Shown in pieces: positions 8,875-20,100 of a DNA stretch of 64,000 nt. This stretch comes from Vibrio spartinae (GTDB lineage: Bacteria > Pseudomonadota > Gammaproteobacteria > Enterobacterales > Vibrionaceae): positions 2,285,001-2,349,000 of the forward strand of contig NZ_AP024907.1 of NCBI RefSeq assembly GCF_024347135.1. Reading direction: 5' to 3'. The notes under the pieces were generated by a model, which saw only the letters and a list, made by a program, of their open reading frames with translations, searched no databases and had not been told where the DNA came from. The stretch's first letter is position 1. The number at the start of each line of letters is the position of its first letter. Both the position numbers and the translations under genes were made by a program.

Positions 8875-9816
8875 GTGCCGATAAAGATTCCTGATCAACT
8901 TCCTGCAACTGATGTGCTTCTGCATGAGAAAATTTTCGTCATGCATGAATCTCGAGCTTCTACTCAAGGAATCAGACCCCTCAAAGTGCTGATACTAAAC
9001 CTGATGCCTAAAAAAATTGAGACCGAAACTCAATTTTTACGCCTGCTTTCCAATAGCCCCTTGCAAGTAGATGTTGAACTTTTACGGATCGATAACCGTC
9101 CGAGCCGTAATACGCCCGAAGAACATTTAGATATGTTTTATCGGCAATTTGAGATGGTGAAAGACCGTTACTTCGACGGATTAATTGTGACGGGTGCACC
9201 GCTGGGATTGGTTGATTTCGAGGATGTTGTCTACTGGCAGCACCTCGAATCCATCATCCAATGGGCGAGAGATCATGTGACTTCAACTTTATATGTCTGT
9301 TGGGCTGTTCAGGCAGGACTCAATATTCTCTATGGATTGCCAAAACTGACGCGTAAGGAAAAGCTCTCCGGAGTCTATACGCATTCCCTACAGAAAGATT
9401 TTCATCCCCTGATTCGTGGATTTGATGACTCTTTTCTTGCCCCACATTCCAGATATGCAGATTTTCCCGTTGATTACATTCGCGAAAATACCAGTCTCGA
9501 TATCCTTGCGACTTCAGAAGATGCAGGGATGTATCTGGCAACCAGCCCGGATAAACGTCATGTGTTTGTGACTGGTCATCCTGAATATGATGCCTTCACA
9601 CTACACGGTGAGTACGTCCGGGATCTAGGCGAAGGCTTGGAGCCAACCATCCCAGTCAACTATTACCAGAATGATAACCCCGACAATCAGCCCATCGCCA
9701 GCTGGCGAAGTCACGGACATCTGCTGTTTTCAAACTGGCTCAACTATTGTGTTTACCAACAAACGCCCTATGATCTGGAACATTTCAGTGAAGATAAATT
9801 TACCAAAGATGATTAA
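8875..9816 (+). CDS. metA: MetA, homoserine O-succinyltransferase
   Basis: Transfers succinyl from succinyl-CoA to homoserine, the first committed step of methionine synthesis in the cytoplasm. The 313-residue product has the nucleophile Cys142 in [11 protein letters not shown] and the His235-Glu237 pair in VTGHPEYD, at the same positions as in E. coli MetA, plus the family run [18 protein letters not shown]. Starts with GTG ([11 protein letters not shown] aligns with the enteric N-terminus). Tandem met boxes sit upstream. Acyl donor choice (succinyl versus acetyl) cannot be proven by eye. Confidence 0.93.
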   Translation: MPIKIPDQLPATDVLLHEKIFVMHESRASTQGIRPLKVLILNLMPKKIETETQFLRLLSNSPLQVDVELLRIDNRPSRNTPEEHLDMFYRQFEMVKDRYFDGLIVTGAPLGLVDFEDVVYWQHLESIIQWARDHVTSTLYVCWAVQAGLNILYGLPKLTRKEKLSGVYTHSLQKDFHPLIRGFDDSFLAPHSRYADFPVDYIRENTSLDILATSEDAGMYLATSPDKRHVFVTGHPEYDAFTLHGEYVRDLGEGLEPTIPVNYYQNDNPDNQPIASWRSHGHLLFSNWLNYCVYQQTPYDLEHFSEDKFTKDD

Positions 9817-9836
9817 AACAACATCATTTTATCCAA

Positions 9837-9866
9837 GCGCGGCCTGAATTCAGGTCGCTCTTTTTT
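9837..9866 (+). terminator. Rho-independent terminator of metA
   Basis: GCGCGGCCTGAATTCAGGTCGC folds into a stem with one G-T mismatch pair and ends in CTTTTTT, 20 bp after the metA stop. Confidence 0.85.
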
Positions 9867-9964
9867 ATCTGCGTCGCAAGATATACGCTGCCATATTTCA
9901 TCGCTGTTAAATCATTTTATCATCCATCAGATAAACGAAAGCGTGATTGAGCGGAGGGTATTAT

Positions 9965-10624
9965 ATGACACGTCGGTTAATTCTAGGATGGTGGTTGATC
10001 GTTTCAGGTTGCAGCCATACAGCACCTTCCCCTTCTGAGCATGACCGGATTGCAGACGCAAGAATTACCCTGAGTATTGCCTACCTTCACCGTCATGAAC
10101 CTCAAAAAGCGCTGTTCAATCTGATACAGGCTGGCAAAATCGCCCCCCATTATATTCGATTACAACTCGCGCAAGCCTATTACTATGAAACGGTTGGGGA
10201 AACAGACAAAGCCAAACAACAATATGTTCTGGCACTGAACGAACATCCGAACCATCCGGATGTATACAACAACTATGGGACATTTCTATGTAAACAGGGG
10301 GATGTCAAACAGGCCCAAAACTATTTCGCACAAGTTTACTCAAGAGCAAACTATCCTCAGATTGCAGCCAGCTATGAGAATGCCGCGCTCTGCTCACTCA
10401 AATCCGGAAACACTTTGCAGGCAAATCAATATTTTTTACAGGCACTGAAACATGACCCAAAGCGATTCCAGTCTCAGTTTTATCTGGTTCAGATGGCAAT
10501 CAAAGCTCGGCAATTCGCTGTTGCCAGAACTCGTCTTGCCACGTTTATTCAAGACTTCGGAACAACGAAACAATCACTGGCATTGCAGTATCAACTGGAT
10601 CAGGAAATAACTCGCCATCGCTAA
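9965..10624 (+). CDS. PilF/PilW-like TPR lipoprotein
   Basis: The 219-residue product has a lipoprotein signal ending WWLIVSGC and about four or five tetratricopeptide repeats (residues about 35-200, for example DVYNNYGTFLCKQGDVKQAQNYFAQ). That matches the PilF/PilW type IV pilus biogenesis family, which pilots secretin assembly at the outer membrane. The ATG at 9965 is preferred: GGAGGG lies 6 bp upstream. In vibrios the canonical pilW sits near ispG and rodZ, so this may be a paralogue. Its stop codon overlaps by a few bases the end of the convergent small gene on the minus strand. Confidence 0.7.
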   Translation: MTRRLILGWWLIVSGCSHTAPSPSEHDRIADARITLSIAYLHRHEPQKALFNLIQAGKIAPHYIRLQLAQAYYYETVGETDKAKQQYVLALNEHPNHPDVYNNYGTFLCKQGDVKQAQNYFAQVYSRANYPQIAASYENAALCSLKSGNTLQANQYFLQALKHDPKRFQSQFYLVQMAIKARQFAVARTRLATFIQDFGTTKQSLALQYQLDQEITRHR

Positions 10625-10866
10625 TCACGAGGCGTTCTTGGCCAACGCATGGGATGATATGGTTTCAACTTATGTCGTTGTTTGTAATGGAGGCGTCTGC
10701 GTTTTAAAACATATTGTGTCCGGTGAATCCGCAAATATTCTCGGATGACAAGCCGAATGAATAAAATCAGCCCAATCACAAGCATAATACCAATCACGAT
10801 CAGAGCCGGTCGGCACAACCAATCAGGCTTACATGGTGCATAATAAAAAACCTGAACATCCATCAT
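10621..10866 (-). CDS. Small single-pass membrane protein, twin 1
   Basis: An 81-residue protein of unknown function. An N-terminal Cys-containing segment (CKPDWLCR) precedes one transmembrane helix (about residues 20-42), then a basic cytoplasmic tail (VLKRRRLHYKQRHKLK). It is clearly paralogous to its 81-residue neighbour at 10921-11166: shared CxPxWLCR, IREYxRI and RRxLHYKxRHxLK. AGGAG precedes the double ATG. The gap between the twins is 54 bp, so they are likely one operon. Confidence 0.7.
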   Translation of the reverse strand: MMDVQVFYYAPCKPDWLCRPALIVIGIMLVIGLILFIRLVIREYLRIHRTQYVLKRRRLHYKQRHKLKPYHPMRWPRTPRD

Positions 10867-10920
10867 CAGGCTCCTTTCAGGATAGCGGGCTCTACATCGT
10901 ATTCAGGCATAAGCAACGAA

Positions 10921-11166
10921 TTATCTTCGCCTTCTCGGTCGCCTTGAACGTTTGATCACGCGTTCAGATTTCAATCGATGCCTTTCTTTATAATGCAATT
11001 TGCGACGTTCTTGAACATATTTGGTACGATTCTTAATGCGAATATATTCACGAATGACAAGGATAATCATCCAAACAACCACACATGCCACCACGACGTA
11101 GAATGTCAACATCAAAGACCGACATAACCAATAAGGTTGACACGGCAAGTACATATCAGCATCCAT
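10921..11166 (-). CDS. Small single-pass membrane protein, twin 2
   Basis: An 81-residue paralogue of the adjacent gene. CQPYWLCR is followed by one transmembrane helix (about 20-42) and a strongly basic tail ending RSRRPRRRR. The ATG has GGGAGG 6 bp upstream. First gene of the pair. Unknown family; the two-cysteine motif just before the membrane segment and the long Arg/Lys tail suggest a membrane-bound protein with a nucleic-acid- or lipid-headgroup-facing tail, but this is inference. Confidence 0.7.
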   Translation of the reverse strand: MDADMYLPCQPYWLCRSLMLTFYVVVACVVVWMIILVIREYIRIKNRTKYVQERRKLHYKERHRLKSERVIKRSRRPRRRR

Positions 11167-11279
11167 TTCAACCTCCCTGATCGCTAGTTCAGCATGAAAC
11201 GATCTGCTTTAAACCTAGCACGCTTTCAACGTATACACATTGCTCTGACTAACAATTTCAACTTTATACTGACTGTATC

Positions 11280-12152
11280 TTAAGACACATGGTTCTTCAC
11301 AAACTGAATAAAGGCCTGATTTGCATAAGACAGATAGCCATCATTACGCCACGCTAATGCCAAATGCACAGGTACCGGGGGATCAAAAGGAATCGCACGA
11401 ACACTCGGTTCCTGTTCCGTCACCAATTCAAGTAATGCACTGATGGCATACTCACGTTTCACAATCCTTAAAATCATCGGTAACAGATTGGTTTCAAATG
11501 AAATCTGAGCATGAAAATTATGAGCCAAGCAGGCTTGCTCAATAAATTCTCGATGGTAATAACCCGGTTGAAAGGTAACCAGCTCATGTTGTAAAAAAGT
11601 ATCCAGACGGATATGGGCAGTATCGGCCAATTCATGGTGTTGACCGACAACTGCGACCATCTGTGATGTCAGTAACGGATCAACGCTCAGTCCCTCAGGG
11701 ATATCCCGGTTTAAAATCACACCAATATCCAATTCTCCGGTCAACAACATATTCCGGATGGACTGACCACCCGCCTCAACTACCGTCATTTTCAGATTCG
11801 GATAGTGACTCTTAAAAGCCATGACAATTTCAGGGAAAAAATAAGACCCGGTCATACTCGGCGTTCCCAAACGAACCTCCCCTTTTACCAGACCTTTCAA
11901 TTCATCCATTGCTAAGTGAGCATCATCGACCTGTTGTAAAATACGTTGCGCATATTCATACAGTACCAGACCTTCATCAGTCATACTCACTTTACGCTCA
12001 TCTCTTTTGAGCAAACGGGTTCCCAATTGCTGCTCAAATTTCTTAATCGAAATACTCAAAGCTGACTGGGCAATATGCAGCGATCGAGCCGCTGCGGTAA
12101 AACTCCCGGATTGGACAATCGCGGTGAAATGTTTCAGTTGACGAATTTCCAT
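11280..12152 (-). CDS. LysR-family transcriptional regulator
   Basis: The product is about 290 residues. The N-terminal winged HTH reads MEIRQLKHFTAIVQSGSFTAAARSLHIAQSALSISIKKFEQQLG; the rest is a periplasmic-binding-like effector domain (about 90-290, for example EVRLGTPSMTGSYFFPEIV). The start at 12152 is preferred over 12173 because it fits the family N-terminus. It is divergent from the MFS gene, separated by a 76- to 96-bp AT-rich gap, the usual arrangement of a LysR gene and its target (compare ynfL-ynfM in E. coli). Confidence 0.88.
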   Translation of the reverse strand: MEIRQLKHFTAIVQSGSFTAAARSLHIAQSALSISIKKFEQQLGTRLLKRDERKVSMTDEGLVLYEYAQRILQQVDDAHLAMDELKGLVKGEVRLGTPSMTGSYFFPEIVMAFKSHYPNLKMTVVEAGGQSIRNMLLTGELDIGVILNRDIPEGLSVDPLLTSQMVAVVGQHHELADTAHIRLDTFLQHELVTFQPGYYHREFIEQACLAHNFHAQISFETNLLPMILRIVKREYAISALLELVTEQEPSVRAIPFDPPVPVHLALAWRNDGYLSYANQAFIQFVKNHVS

Positions 12153-12248
12153 GATATACAAATTATATAGCAACGATATTTTTAATATATTTTATTAATT
12201 AGGGGACTAATGTTACGTTGGTCACAGGATAAACGACAGGACAAATGA

Positions 12249-13454
12249 ATGATCGAATGCCATACCCCCCAATATCGTCAGGTTTCTTTTGGATTAGCTT
12301 TCGGTGCTTTCATTGTCTTTTGTAATTTATATCTTTTTCAGCCCATTCTCCCCCATATGGCCGAGCTCTATCAGTTGTCTGAAACGAAAGTTAACTGGCT
12401 CTTCGCGGCGTCAACATTAGCGTTATCCGTCACTTTAGTACCTTGGGCAATCTGTTCCGAAGTGTTCGGACGCCGAAAAATCATGATGATTGGCTTACTG
12501 ACACTCCCTTTGCTTGGTCTTGCCCTTTTGATTCATCCAACATGGTGGACCCTTGTCACAGCACGAGCACTGACCGGTGTCGCGATTGCTGCCTTTGCCT
12601 CTGTTGCTGTCGCTTATATGGTTGAAGAATTTTCGCCTCAGGCCTTTCAAGCTGCGATCGGGAGTTATATCGCAGCGAATTCGTTGGGTGGCATTTGTGG
12701 ACGGATTGCCGGAGGAAACCTCACTGATCTGTTCAGCTGGCAAACCGCTGTCGCGGTGGTCAGTGTCTTGAGCATCGCTGGCGCATTATATGTTTACTTC
12801 AGGCTCCCGCCTCAGCAACATTTTATCCCTCGTAAAGGACAGTTTTTACAACATCAACGCTCCGTATTAATGCATCTTCGTCAACCGAAGCTATGGATGG
12901 CGATGTTGTTTGGTGGTGCAAATTTTGCTTTGTTTGTGAACTTGTACTCTGTAATGGGATTTCGTTTAGTTGCTGCGCCCTATTCGATTCCTGTCGGACT
13001 GGCATCACTGATCTTCGTCTGTTATCTGGGAGGTACACTGAGTTCACGTCTTACTGCTCGCTGGCTCAAACACCACGGTACTGTTACTGGCCTGATTGCC
13101 GGAACATGCCTGAGTCTATTCGGTATGTGGCTCGCCATGATTGAGTCGCTACCGATGCTCATTATTGCTTTAATCTGTATCAGCTCAGGAGCCTTTTTTA
13201 GTCACACATTGGCTTACACTTGGGTGAGTCAACATGCCAAACAGGCAAAGGCAACAGCAACCGCGCTTTATTTAGTGCATTATTACTTGGGAGGAAGTCT
13301 TGGCGGGTTCTTTCTGATTGCTTGTTGGCAGCATGGCGGCTGGCATATGGTCGTTGCCGGAGGGACAGTTATCTATTTATTGCTGTTTATCTTATGCTGG
13401 CGACTGAAAGCGTTTGAAACTTTCCAGATACAACAACATACGAACTCCATCTAA
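12249..13454 (+). CDS. MFS transporter, YnfM-like
   Basis: Inner-membrane proton-driven carrier. The 401 residues contain about 12 hydrophobic helices, the MFS loop motif between helices 2 and 3 (CSEVFGRRKIMMIGLL) and family-typical ALTGVAIAAFASVAVAYMVEEF. Closest remembered family is YnfM, annotated as a putative exporter; substrate unknown. AGGAC lies just upstream of the start. Probably controlled by the divergent LysR protein. Confidence 0.85.
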   Translation: MIECHTPQYRQVSFGLAFGAFIVFCNLYLFQPILPHMAELYQLSETKVNWLFAASTLALSVTLVPWAICSEVFGRRKIMMIGLLTLPLLGLALLIHPTWWTLVTARALTGVAIAAFASVAVAYMVEEFSPQAFQAAIGSYIAANSLGGICGRIAGGNLTDLFSWQTAVAVVSVLSIAGALYVYFRLPPQQHFIPRKGQFLQHQRSVLMHLRQPKLWMAMLFGGANFALFVNLYSVMGFRLVAAPYSIPVGLASLIFVCYLGGTLSSRLTARWLKHHGTVTGLIAGTCLSLFGMWLAMIESLPMLIIALICISSGAFFSHTLAYTWVSQHAKQAKATATALYLVHYYLGGSLGGFFLIACWQHGGWHMVVAGGTVIYLLLFILCWRLKAFETFQIQQHTNSI

Positions 13455-13502
13455 ATTTCATGGTATTCTGCCTGCAAATTTTTCACGCAGTGACTTCATA
13501 TT

Positions 13503-14075
13503 ATGAACTCTCAATCAGAGTATACACGGATCCATCAAATGGTCGAACAATGGCTGACTCAAGTTGTCATCGGTCTGAATTTATGTCCTTTTGCAGCCAA
13601 ACCGTATAAAAAGAAGCAGATCAAAATCCATATCAGCCAGGCGCGGCAAGATGACGAATTACTGGAAGATATCTATCAGCAGTTGCTCGAATTAAACACG
13701 ACTCCACCTGAACAGCTGGAAACAACGCTGGTTGTTGTGCCCCATTTTCTTTCATCATTTGATGATTACAATCAGTTCATTGACTGGATTGACGCTCTGA
13801 TCATACAACATCAGTGGGAAGGGATTTATCAAGTTGCTACTTTTCATCCCGATTACTGCTTTGCCGACAATCATCCTGAAGATGATGACAACCTCACCAA
13901 CAAATCCCCCTATCCGATTTATCATCTCATCCGTGAAGAAAGTATCGAGAAAGCCCTTACGTACTACCCTCACCCCGAATTAATTCCTGACCATAATATT
14001 GAGCGGATAAAAAACCTTACATCTGAAGAAAAGAATAGATTATTCAGCTATTTGATAACTAATCATTACCAGTGA
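13503..14075 (+). CDS. DUF1415 family protein
   Basis: A 190-residue cytoplasmic protein. Family features visible: VEQWLTQVVIGLNLCPFAAKP near the N-terminus, FHPDYCFAD in the middle and SPYPIYHLIREESIEKAL towards the end. Function unknown. It starts 48 bp after the MFS stop and could be co-transcribed. A bidirectional terminator separates it from the convergent adhesin gene. Confidence 0.85.
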   Translation: MNSQSEYTRIHQMVEQWLTQVVIGLNLCPFAAKPYKKKQIKIHISQARQDDELLEDIYQQLLELNTTPPEQLETTLVVVPHFLSSFDDYNQFIDWIDALIIQHQWEGIYQVATFHPDYCFADNHPEDDDNLTNKSPYPIYHLIREESIEKALTYYPHPELIPDHNIERIKNLTSEEKNRLFSYLITNHYQ

Positions 14076-14082
14076 CACAAAT

Positions 14083-14116
14083 AAAAAAGCCAGTGCGGAA
14101 CTCCCACACTGGCTTT
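14083..14116. terminator. Bidirectional terminator between DUF1415 gene and the giant adhesin gene
   Basis: A-run, AAAGCCAGTG, loop of 11 nt and CACTGGCTTT: a 10-bp stem that works in both directions. Confidence 0.85.
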
Positions 14117-14145
14117 CATGTTTCCGCGAAAATACAGCGAAGTGA

Positions 14146-17100
14146 TTAACCGTGATACTTCACCGAGAACTCATGATCATTAATAATCACAGCAATGGTG
14201 CTACTTGCATCAAAACTGGAATCATGGCCAAAATCGGCAACATTCACATCGTTGATATTCAGGTGAGTTTGTCCATGCTCAGACGTCACTTCAACATGTT
14301 GATCCAGATATTGTTGAATTGCATCACTATTCTGGTTATCTAATACATCAGCTAACAGATTAGATAAGTCAATTGCATCCTCAGAGCTATCGAAATCCTG
14401 AATTTTATCAACAGAAGATGAGTCCAGAACAAACAGGTCTTGACCCGCACCACCAACCAGTAGATCAGAGCCATCCGCATGATTGTCACGTGACCCACCA
14501 ATCAAAACATCATTACCTGCACCACCGGAGAGATAATCATCCCCCTGACCACCAATCAAGATATCATCACCGACACTACCAGAGAGATAATCATCACCCC
14601 GACCACCAATCAGAATATCATTGCCATCCCGGCCATATAGATGATCATCACCGCGTCCGCCCTCGAGCAGATCGCCCTCACCACCATAACTACTGACAAT
14701 GGTATCATCACCATTTCCGCCGTTTAACCAATCGGCACCACCGAGTCCACCATCAATCCAGTCGTCACCGTCATGGCCATCAATATGATCATTGTCGGGT
14801 GAGCCGACTAAGTGATTGCTGTGATTGTCACCATCAGTTTGCCAATAATGGTCGGCTGCAAATTGGTCGATTCGCTCCTCATACCCTGCTGCCATTGCCT
14901 CATGGTCAGTGATCACATCAACAGAACCGGCTGCGGTTACATCACCATTCACTGTCGGATAAGCATCACTACCCAGTACGGAATAATCTCCAGTAGCACC
15001 ATCAGTCACATCAGCCAACGACACCGTTAATTGATGGGCACCACCCTGATCCCAATAGATAATTTCAACCGTCTGATAGCCAGAGCCATCCACGGTAAAG
15101 GTAAATGTATCGGTTGTCTCAGACTGAATACCGTCATATGCAGCGACAACGACGCCATTAATCTTAACCTGATAACCGTCATCAGCGGTGACTTTGATTG
15201 AATAAGTGCCACTATCAAGTGCAACACCACCTGTTAAACGAACAACAGCATCTGATGAATTTTCCTTATCGTTGAAAACCACAGAGCTATCATCACCGGT
15301 GTCTTCCAACCACTCTTCGAGATTGGTGCGACCATTCAACCAGTAGGATGCATCATATCCCCCTAAGTCATGCGCAAATAAATCACTCTGATAATTGACT
15401 TGGGTCGAGGTAAATTCAGCATTCGGATCCTGATTCTGGATAATCCCCAATGCATCAGCAAGACTATCGACATTATTCCAGTGATTAGACCAATCTTCCT
15501 GATAATTATAAAACTCACCATGAAGACCTGAGCTCAACGGTGCGGCAGAACTCCCAGATACCTCAAAGTTCAGTGAACTGGTGGCACTATCGCCATCATG
15601 ATCCGTGACCACATAGTTAAATGAGTCAGTTGCCGTTGTCCCTTCATCCAACGCCGCCTGCGCATCTTCATTGACGTCATAGGTATAATGACCATCAGCA
15701 TAAACAGTGAGCGTGCCATATTCCCCATGGATCACAGTGGCACCGTTATTCTCTGTGCCCGATTCCCACACCACTGAAGCCATGCCGTCGGCACCGGCAT
15801 CATAATCGACCATCCCTGTAACGATTTGGTCAGGCTGAGAATCCGGATGAGAGTTCAGGCTCGCAACGAGCGTATAAGTTTCGGTGTCACCTTCTTCTGT
15901 CACGACCGTTTTCGAAATCGTACCGTCGTCATTCTTAAAGCCTTCAATATCCAATCGATACATGACACCATCGATCTCGACATCAACGTAATCCGTCGTC
16001 ACCGTAATTGAGTCACCATCCGCACCCGTATTATTTGAGGTTTCGTCATGGTCAACATTCAAATTTACTGTAACCGACTGAGTCACACCATTAATTGTCA
16101 CCTGGGTAACAATTGTTAATACCGTACTATCCAGTGTCGATTCATTGCTCAATACCGAACCATTGTGATGAACTAAGGTCGCCAGTGCAAATGGCTGCCC
16201 CTCAGTATAATCATGCGAACCTTGCTGTGATGACACTTGATATGAAGAATAACTACTATCCCACGGCCCCGAGGTTCCCCAAGCAACGCTTGAATCCGTT
16301 TGTTGAGTATGCCAGTTACCATTATCGAAAACAGAGTTGCCCAATGACACGGTCGTCCCAGCAACGGAAAAATTAAAGGGGCCATCATCGGCTTCAACCA
16401 CAACGTCTGTCGTATGGGAATCGGGTGAATCATCTTCAATCGAGACTTGAACGGATTGGGTTGAAACGGTTTGACCATCATCTGCAGAGATACCGAAATC
16501 AACTTGAAGTGAATCTTCACCTGCTGAGTCAGGATGATCAACCGAACCTTGCATATCAACCGTATACGAATAGTCGCCATCTCCCTGATCGGAAAGGCTA
16601 ATCGTCATCACGGTTTCACCATTTGCCTGACCAATCAAAGAACCATCTTCCAGCAACGTCCAGATGATCGCGATACCATGGCTATATAATGCCGTTGTTG
16701 GCGCAACAAGTGACAATGTCACAGAAGAAGAGTCCGAATCGGAGACAGAAAAAGCTCCTGAAGCTTGTCTGGCATTTGTTGTATCACGACTACCAGTCGT
16801 ATCAGGATTCCCCTGCGCTAAACCTTCTTCAGAAATCGAGACCTGTTTTGCCGAATCTTCCAAAGCAATGACAGGCTCATCATTGGTACCAGTGATATCA
16901 ATCTCGATTTGCTGTGTGGTGCCGTCACTTGCGGTCAGGGTGATGGTATCGGTCACCTGCTCCCCATCCGCCAGGGACTGCGCTTTGCTTTGATCTAAGG
17001 TATAAGTCCATTGGCCATCGACCAGTGTCAGGCTACCGTAAACCCCACTAACCGTGGTATCGGCAAACACCGGATTATCGTTTGCATCCGCATCCGTAAT

Positions 17101-20100
17101 CTCGATGGTGCCACTCACCTGCGTCACATCACCGATATCACCTTCGGTCACCGCGCCGGTGAAGGTTCCGGTCACCTCGGGTGTATCATCGGTGCCGGTC
17201 ACCGTAATCGTCAGTGTGGTGGTATCCGTCGCGCCACGATCATCGGTCACGGTGATTGGCACTTCAATTACCTGTTTTTCACCCGCAGCCAACGCATCAT
17301 AACCGGAGGCATCAAAGCTGTAGTCACCATCGGCATTTAAAGTCAAACCAGGGACAGATGATTCAGTGCTAAACGTTAAATTGGCGTTATCGGGCAAGTC
17401 CACATCGCTCGCCGTGAGACTGCCACTAATGGTCGCATCTTCGGCCACCGTACCCGTGGCGGCTTGTGCCTCCGGCGCATCATTGGTGCCCACTACTCTA
17501 ATGGTCAATGTGGTCGTACCCGTCGCACCGAGATCATCGGTGACCGTGACCGGCACTTTGATCACCTGTATCTCACCCGCAGCCAACGCATCATAGCTGG
17601 AAGCATCAAAACTGTAAGTACCATCAGCATTGAACGTCAAGCCTGCCACATTCGACTCGATACTAAACGTCAGACTCGCGTCATCCGGTAAATCGACATC
17701 AGTGGCGATGATGCGACCAGTAATCGCGTCATCTTCCGCCACTATCCCCGCAGCTGTATTCACCACCGGTGCATCATTGGTCCCGGTCACCGTAATTGTC
17801 AGTGTGGTGCCCGTCTCCGCACCGCGATCATCGGTGACCGTGACAGGCACTTTAATTACCTGAGTCTCACCTGCCGCTAAAGCGTCATAATCGGAGGCAT
17901 CAAAACTATACGTGCCATCAGCATTGAGCGTCAGGCCTAACACATTCGATTCGGTGCTATACGTCAGACTGGCGTCATCCGGTAAGTCCACATCGGTTGC
18001 CATAATACTGCCAGTAATGGTGGCATCTTCAGTCACCGCGTTCGTCGCTGCCTGTGCCATCGGCGCATCATTGGTCCCCACCACCATAATGGTCAGCGTC
18101 GTGGTATCCGTCGCACCCCGATCATCGGTCACGGTGATTGGTACTTCAATCACCTGTTTCTCACCCGCAGCCAACGCATCATAGCTAGACGCATCAAAGC
18201 TATAACTGCCATCCGCATTAAGCGTCAGGCCGGTAACATTTGATTCGGTGCTAAACACCAGATTTTGACCGTCGGGTAAATCGACATCTGTGGCAATAAT
18301 GCGACCAGTAATCGTGGTATCTTCCGCCACAATTCCCACCGCTGCATGAGCTTGCGGCGCATCATTGGTGCCGGTCACCGTAATCGTCAATGTGGTAGTA
18401 TCCGTCGCCCCCTGATCATCAGTGACCGTCACCGGCACTTCAATCACTTGCGTCTCGCCTGCCGACAATTGGTCATAACCGGACGCATCAAAACTATACG
18501 TGCCATCGGCATTGAAGGTCAGCCCGGGGACGGTTGAGTCCGTGCTATACGTCAGACTGGCGTTATCCGGTAAATCGACATCGCTCGCCGTGAGACTGCC
18601 GCTAATCGTGGCATCTTCAGTCACCGCGTTCGTCGCTGCCTGTGCTACCGGCGCATCGTTAGTGCCGGTGATCTCAATTTGAATTTGCTGTGTGGTGCCG
18701 TCGCTCGCAGTCAGGGTAATAGTATCGGTGGCCTGCTCCCCATCCGCCAGTGATTGGGCTTTACTTTGATCTAAGGTGTAGGTCCATTTGCCATCGGCCA
18801 GTGTCAGACTGCCGTAAGCTCCACTGACCGTGGTATCAGCAAACACTGGTGTATCACCGGCATCTGCATCGGTGATCGCGATGGTGCCATTCACCTGTGC
18901 TACATCACCGACATCCCCTTCGGTCACCTGACCAGTCAAGGTCCCGGTCACCACCGGGGCATCATCCGAACCGGTTACCGTAATGGTCAGTGTCGTCGTA
19001 TCGGTCGCGCCACGATCATCGGTCACAGTGATTGGCACTTCAATCACCTGTTGTTCACCCGCAGCCAACGCATCATAGCTAGACGCATCAAAGCTATAAC
19101 TGCCATCCGCATTGAGCGTCAGACCGGTAACATTCGATTCGGTGCTAAATACCAGATTTTGACCATCTGGTAAATCGACATCGGTCGCCGTGAGGCTGCC
19201 GGTAATAGAGGCATCTTCGGCCACAATTCCCACCGCGGCTTGTGCCTCCGGTGCATCATTGGTCCCGGTCACCGTAATTGTCAATGTGGTGGTACTGCTC
19301 GCATTGTGATCATCCGTCACCGTCACCGGTACTTCTATCACTTGCGTCTCACCTGCCGACAATTGGTCATAACCGGACGCATCAAAACTATACGTGCCAT
19401 CGGCATTGAAGGTCAGACCGGACACCGTTGAGTCCGTGCTATACGTCAGACTGGCGTTATCCGGTAAATCGACATCGCTCGCCGTGAGGCTGCCGCTAAT
19501 CGTGGCATTTTCAGTCACCGAGTTCGTCGCTGCCTGTGCCACCGGCGCATCGTTAGTGCCGGTGATCTCAATTTGAATTTGCTGTGTGGTGCCGTCGCTC
19601 GCAGTCAGGGTAATAGTATCGGTGGCCTGCTCCCCATCCGCCAGTGATTGGGTTTTACTTTGATCTAGGGTGTAGGTCCATTTGCCATCGGCCAGTGTCA
19701 GACTGCCGTAAGCTCCACTGACTGTGGTATCAGCAAACACTGGCGTATCACCGGCATCCGCATCGGTGATCGCGATGGTGCCATTCACCTGTGCCACATC
19801 ACCGACATCCCCTTCGGTCACCTGACCAGTCAAGGTCCCGGTCACCACCGGGGCATCATCCGTACCGGTTACCGTAATGGTCAGTGTCGTCGTATCCGTC
19901 GCGCCACGATCATCGGTCACCGTGATCGGCACTTCAATCACTTGCGTCTCGCCTGCCGACAATTGGTCATAGCCGGAGGCATCAAAGCTATAACTACCAT
20001 CCGCATTGAGCGTCAGACCGGTAACATTCGATTCGGTGCTAAACACCAGATTTTGACCATCTGGTAAATCGACATCGGTGGCGGTGAGACTGCCGGTAAT

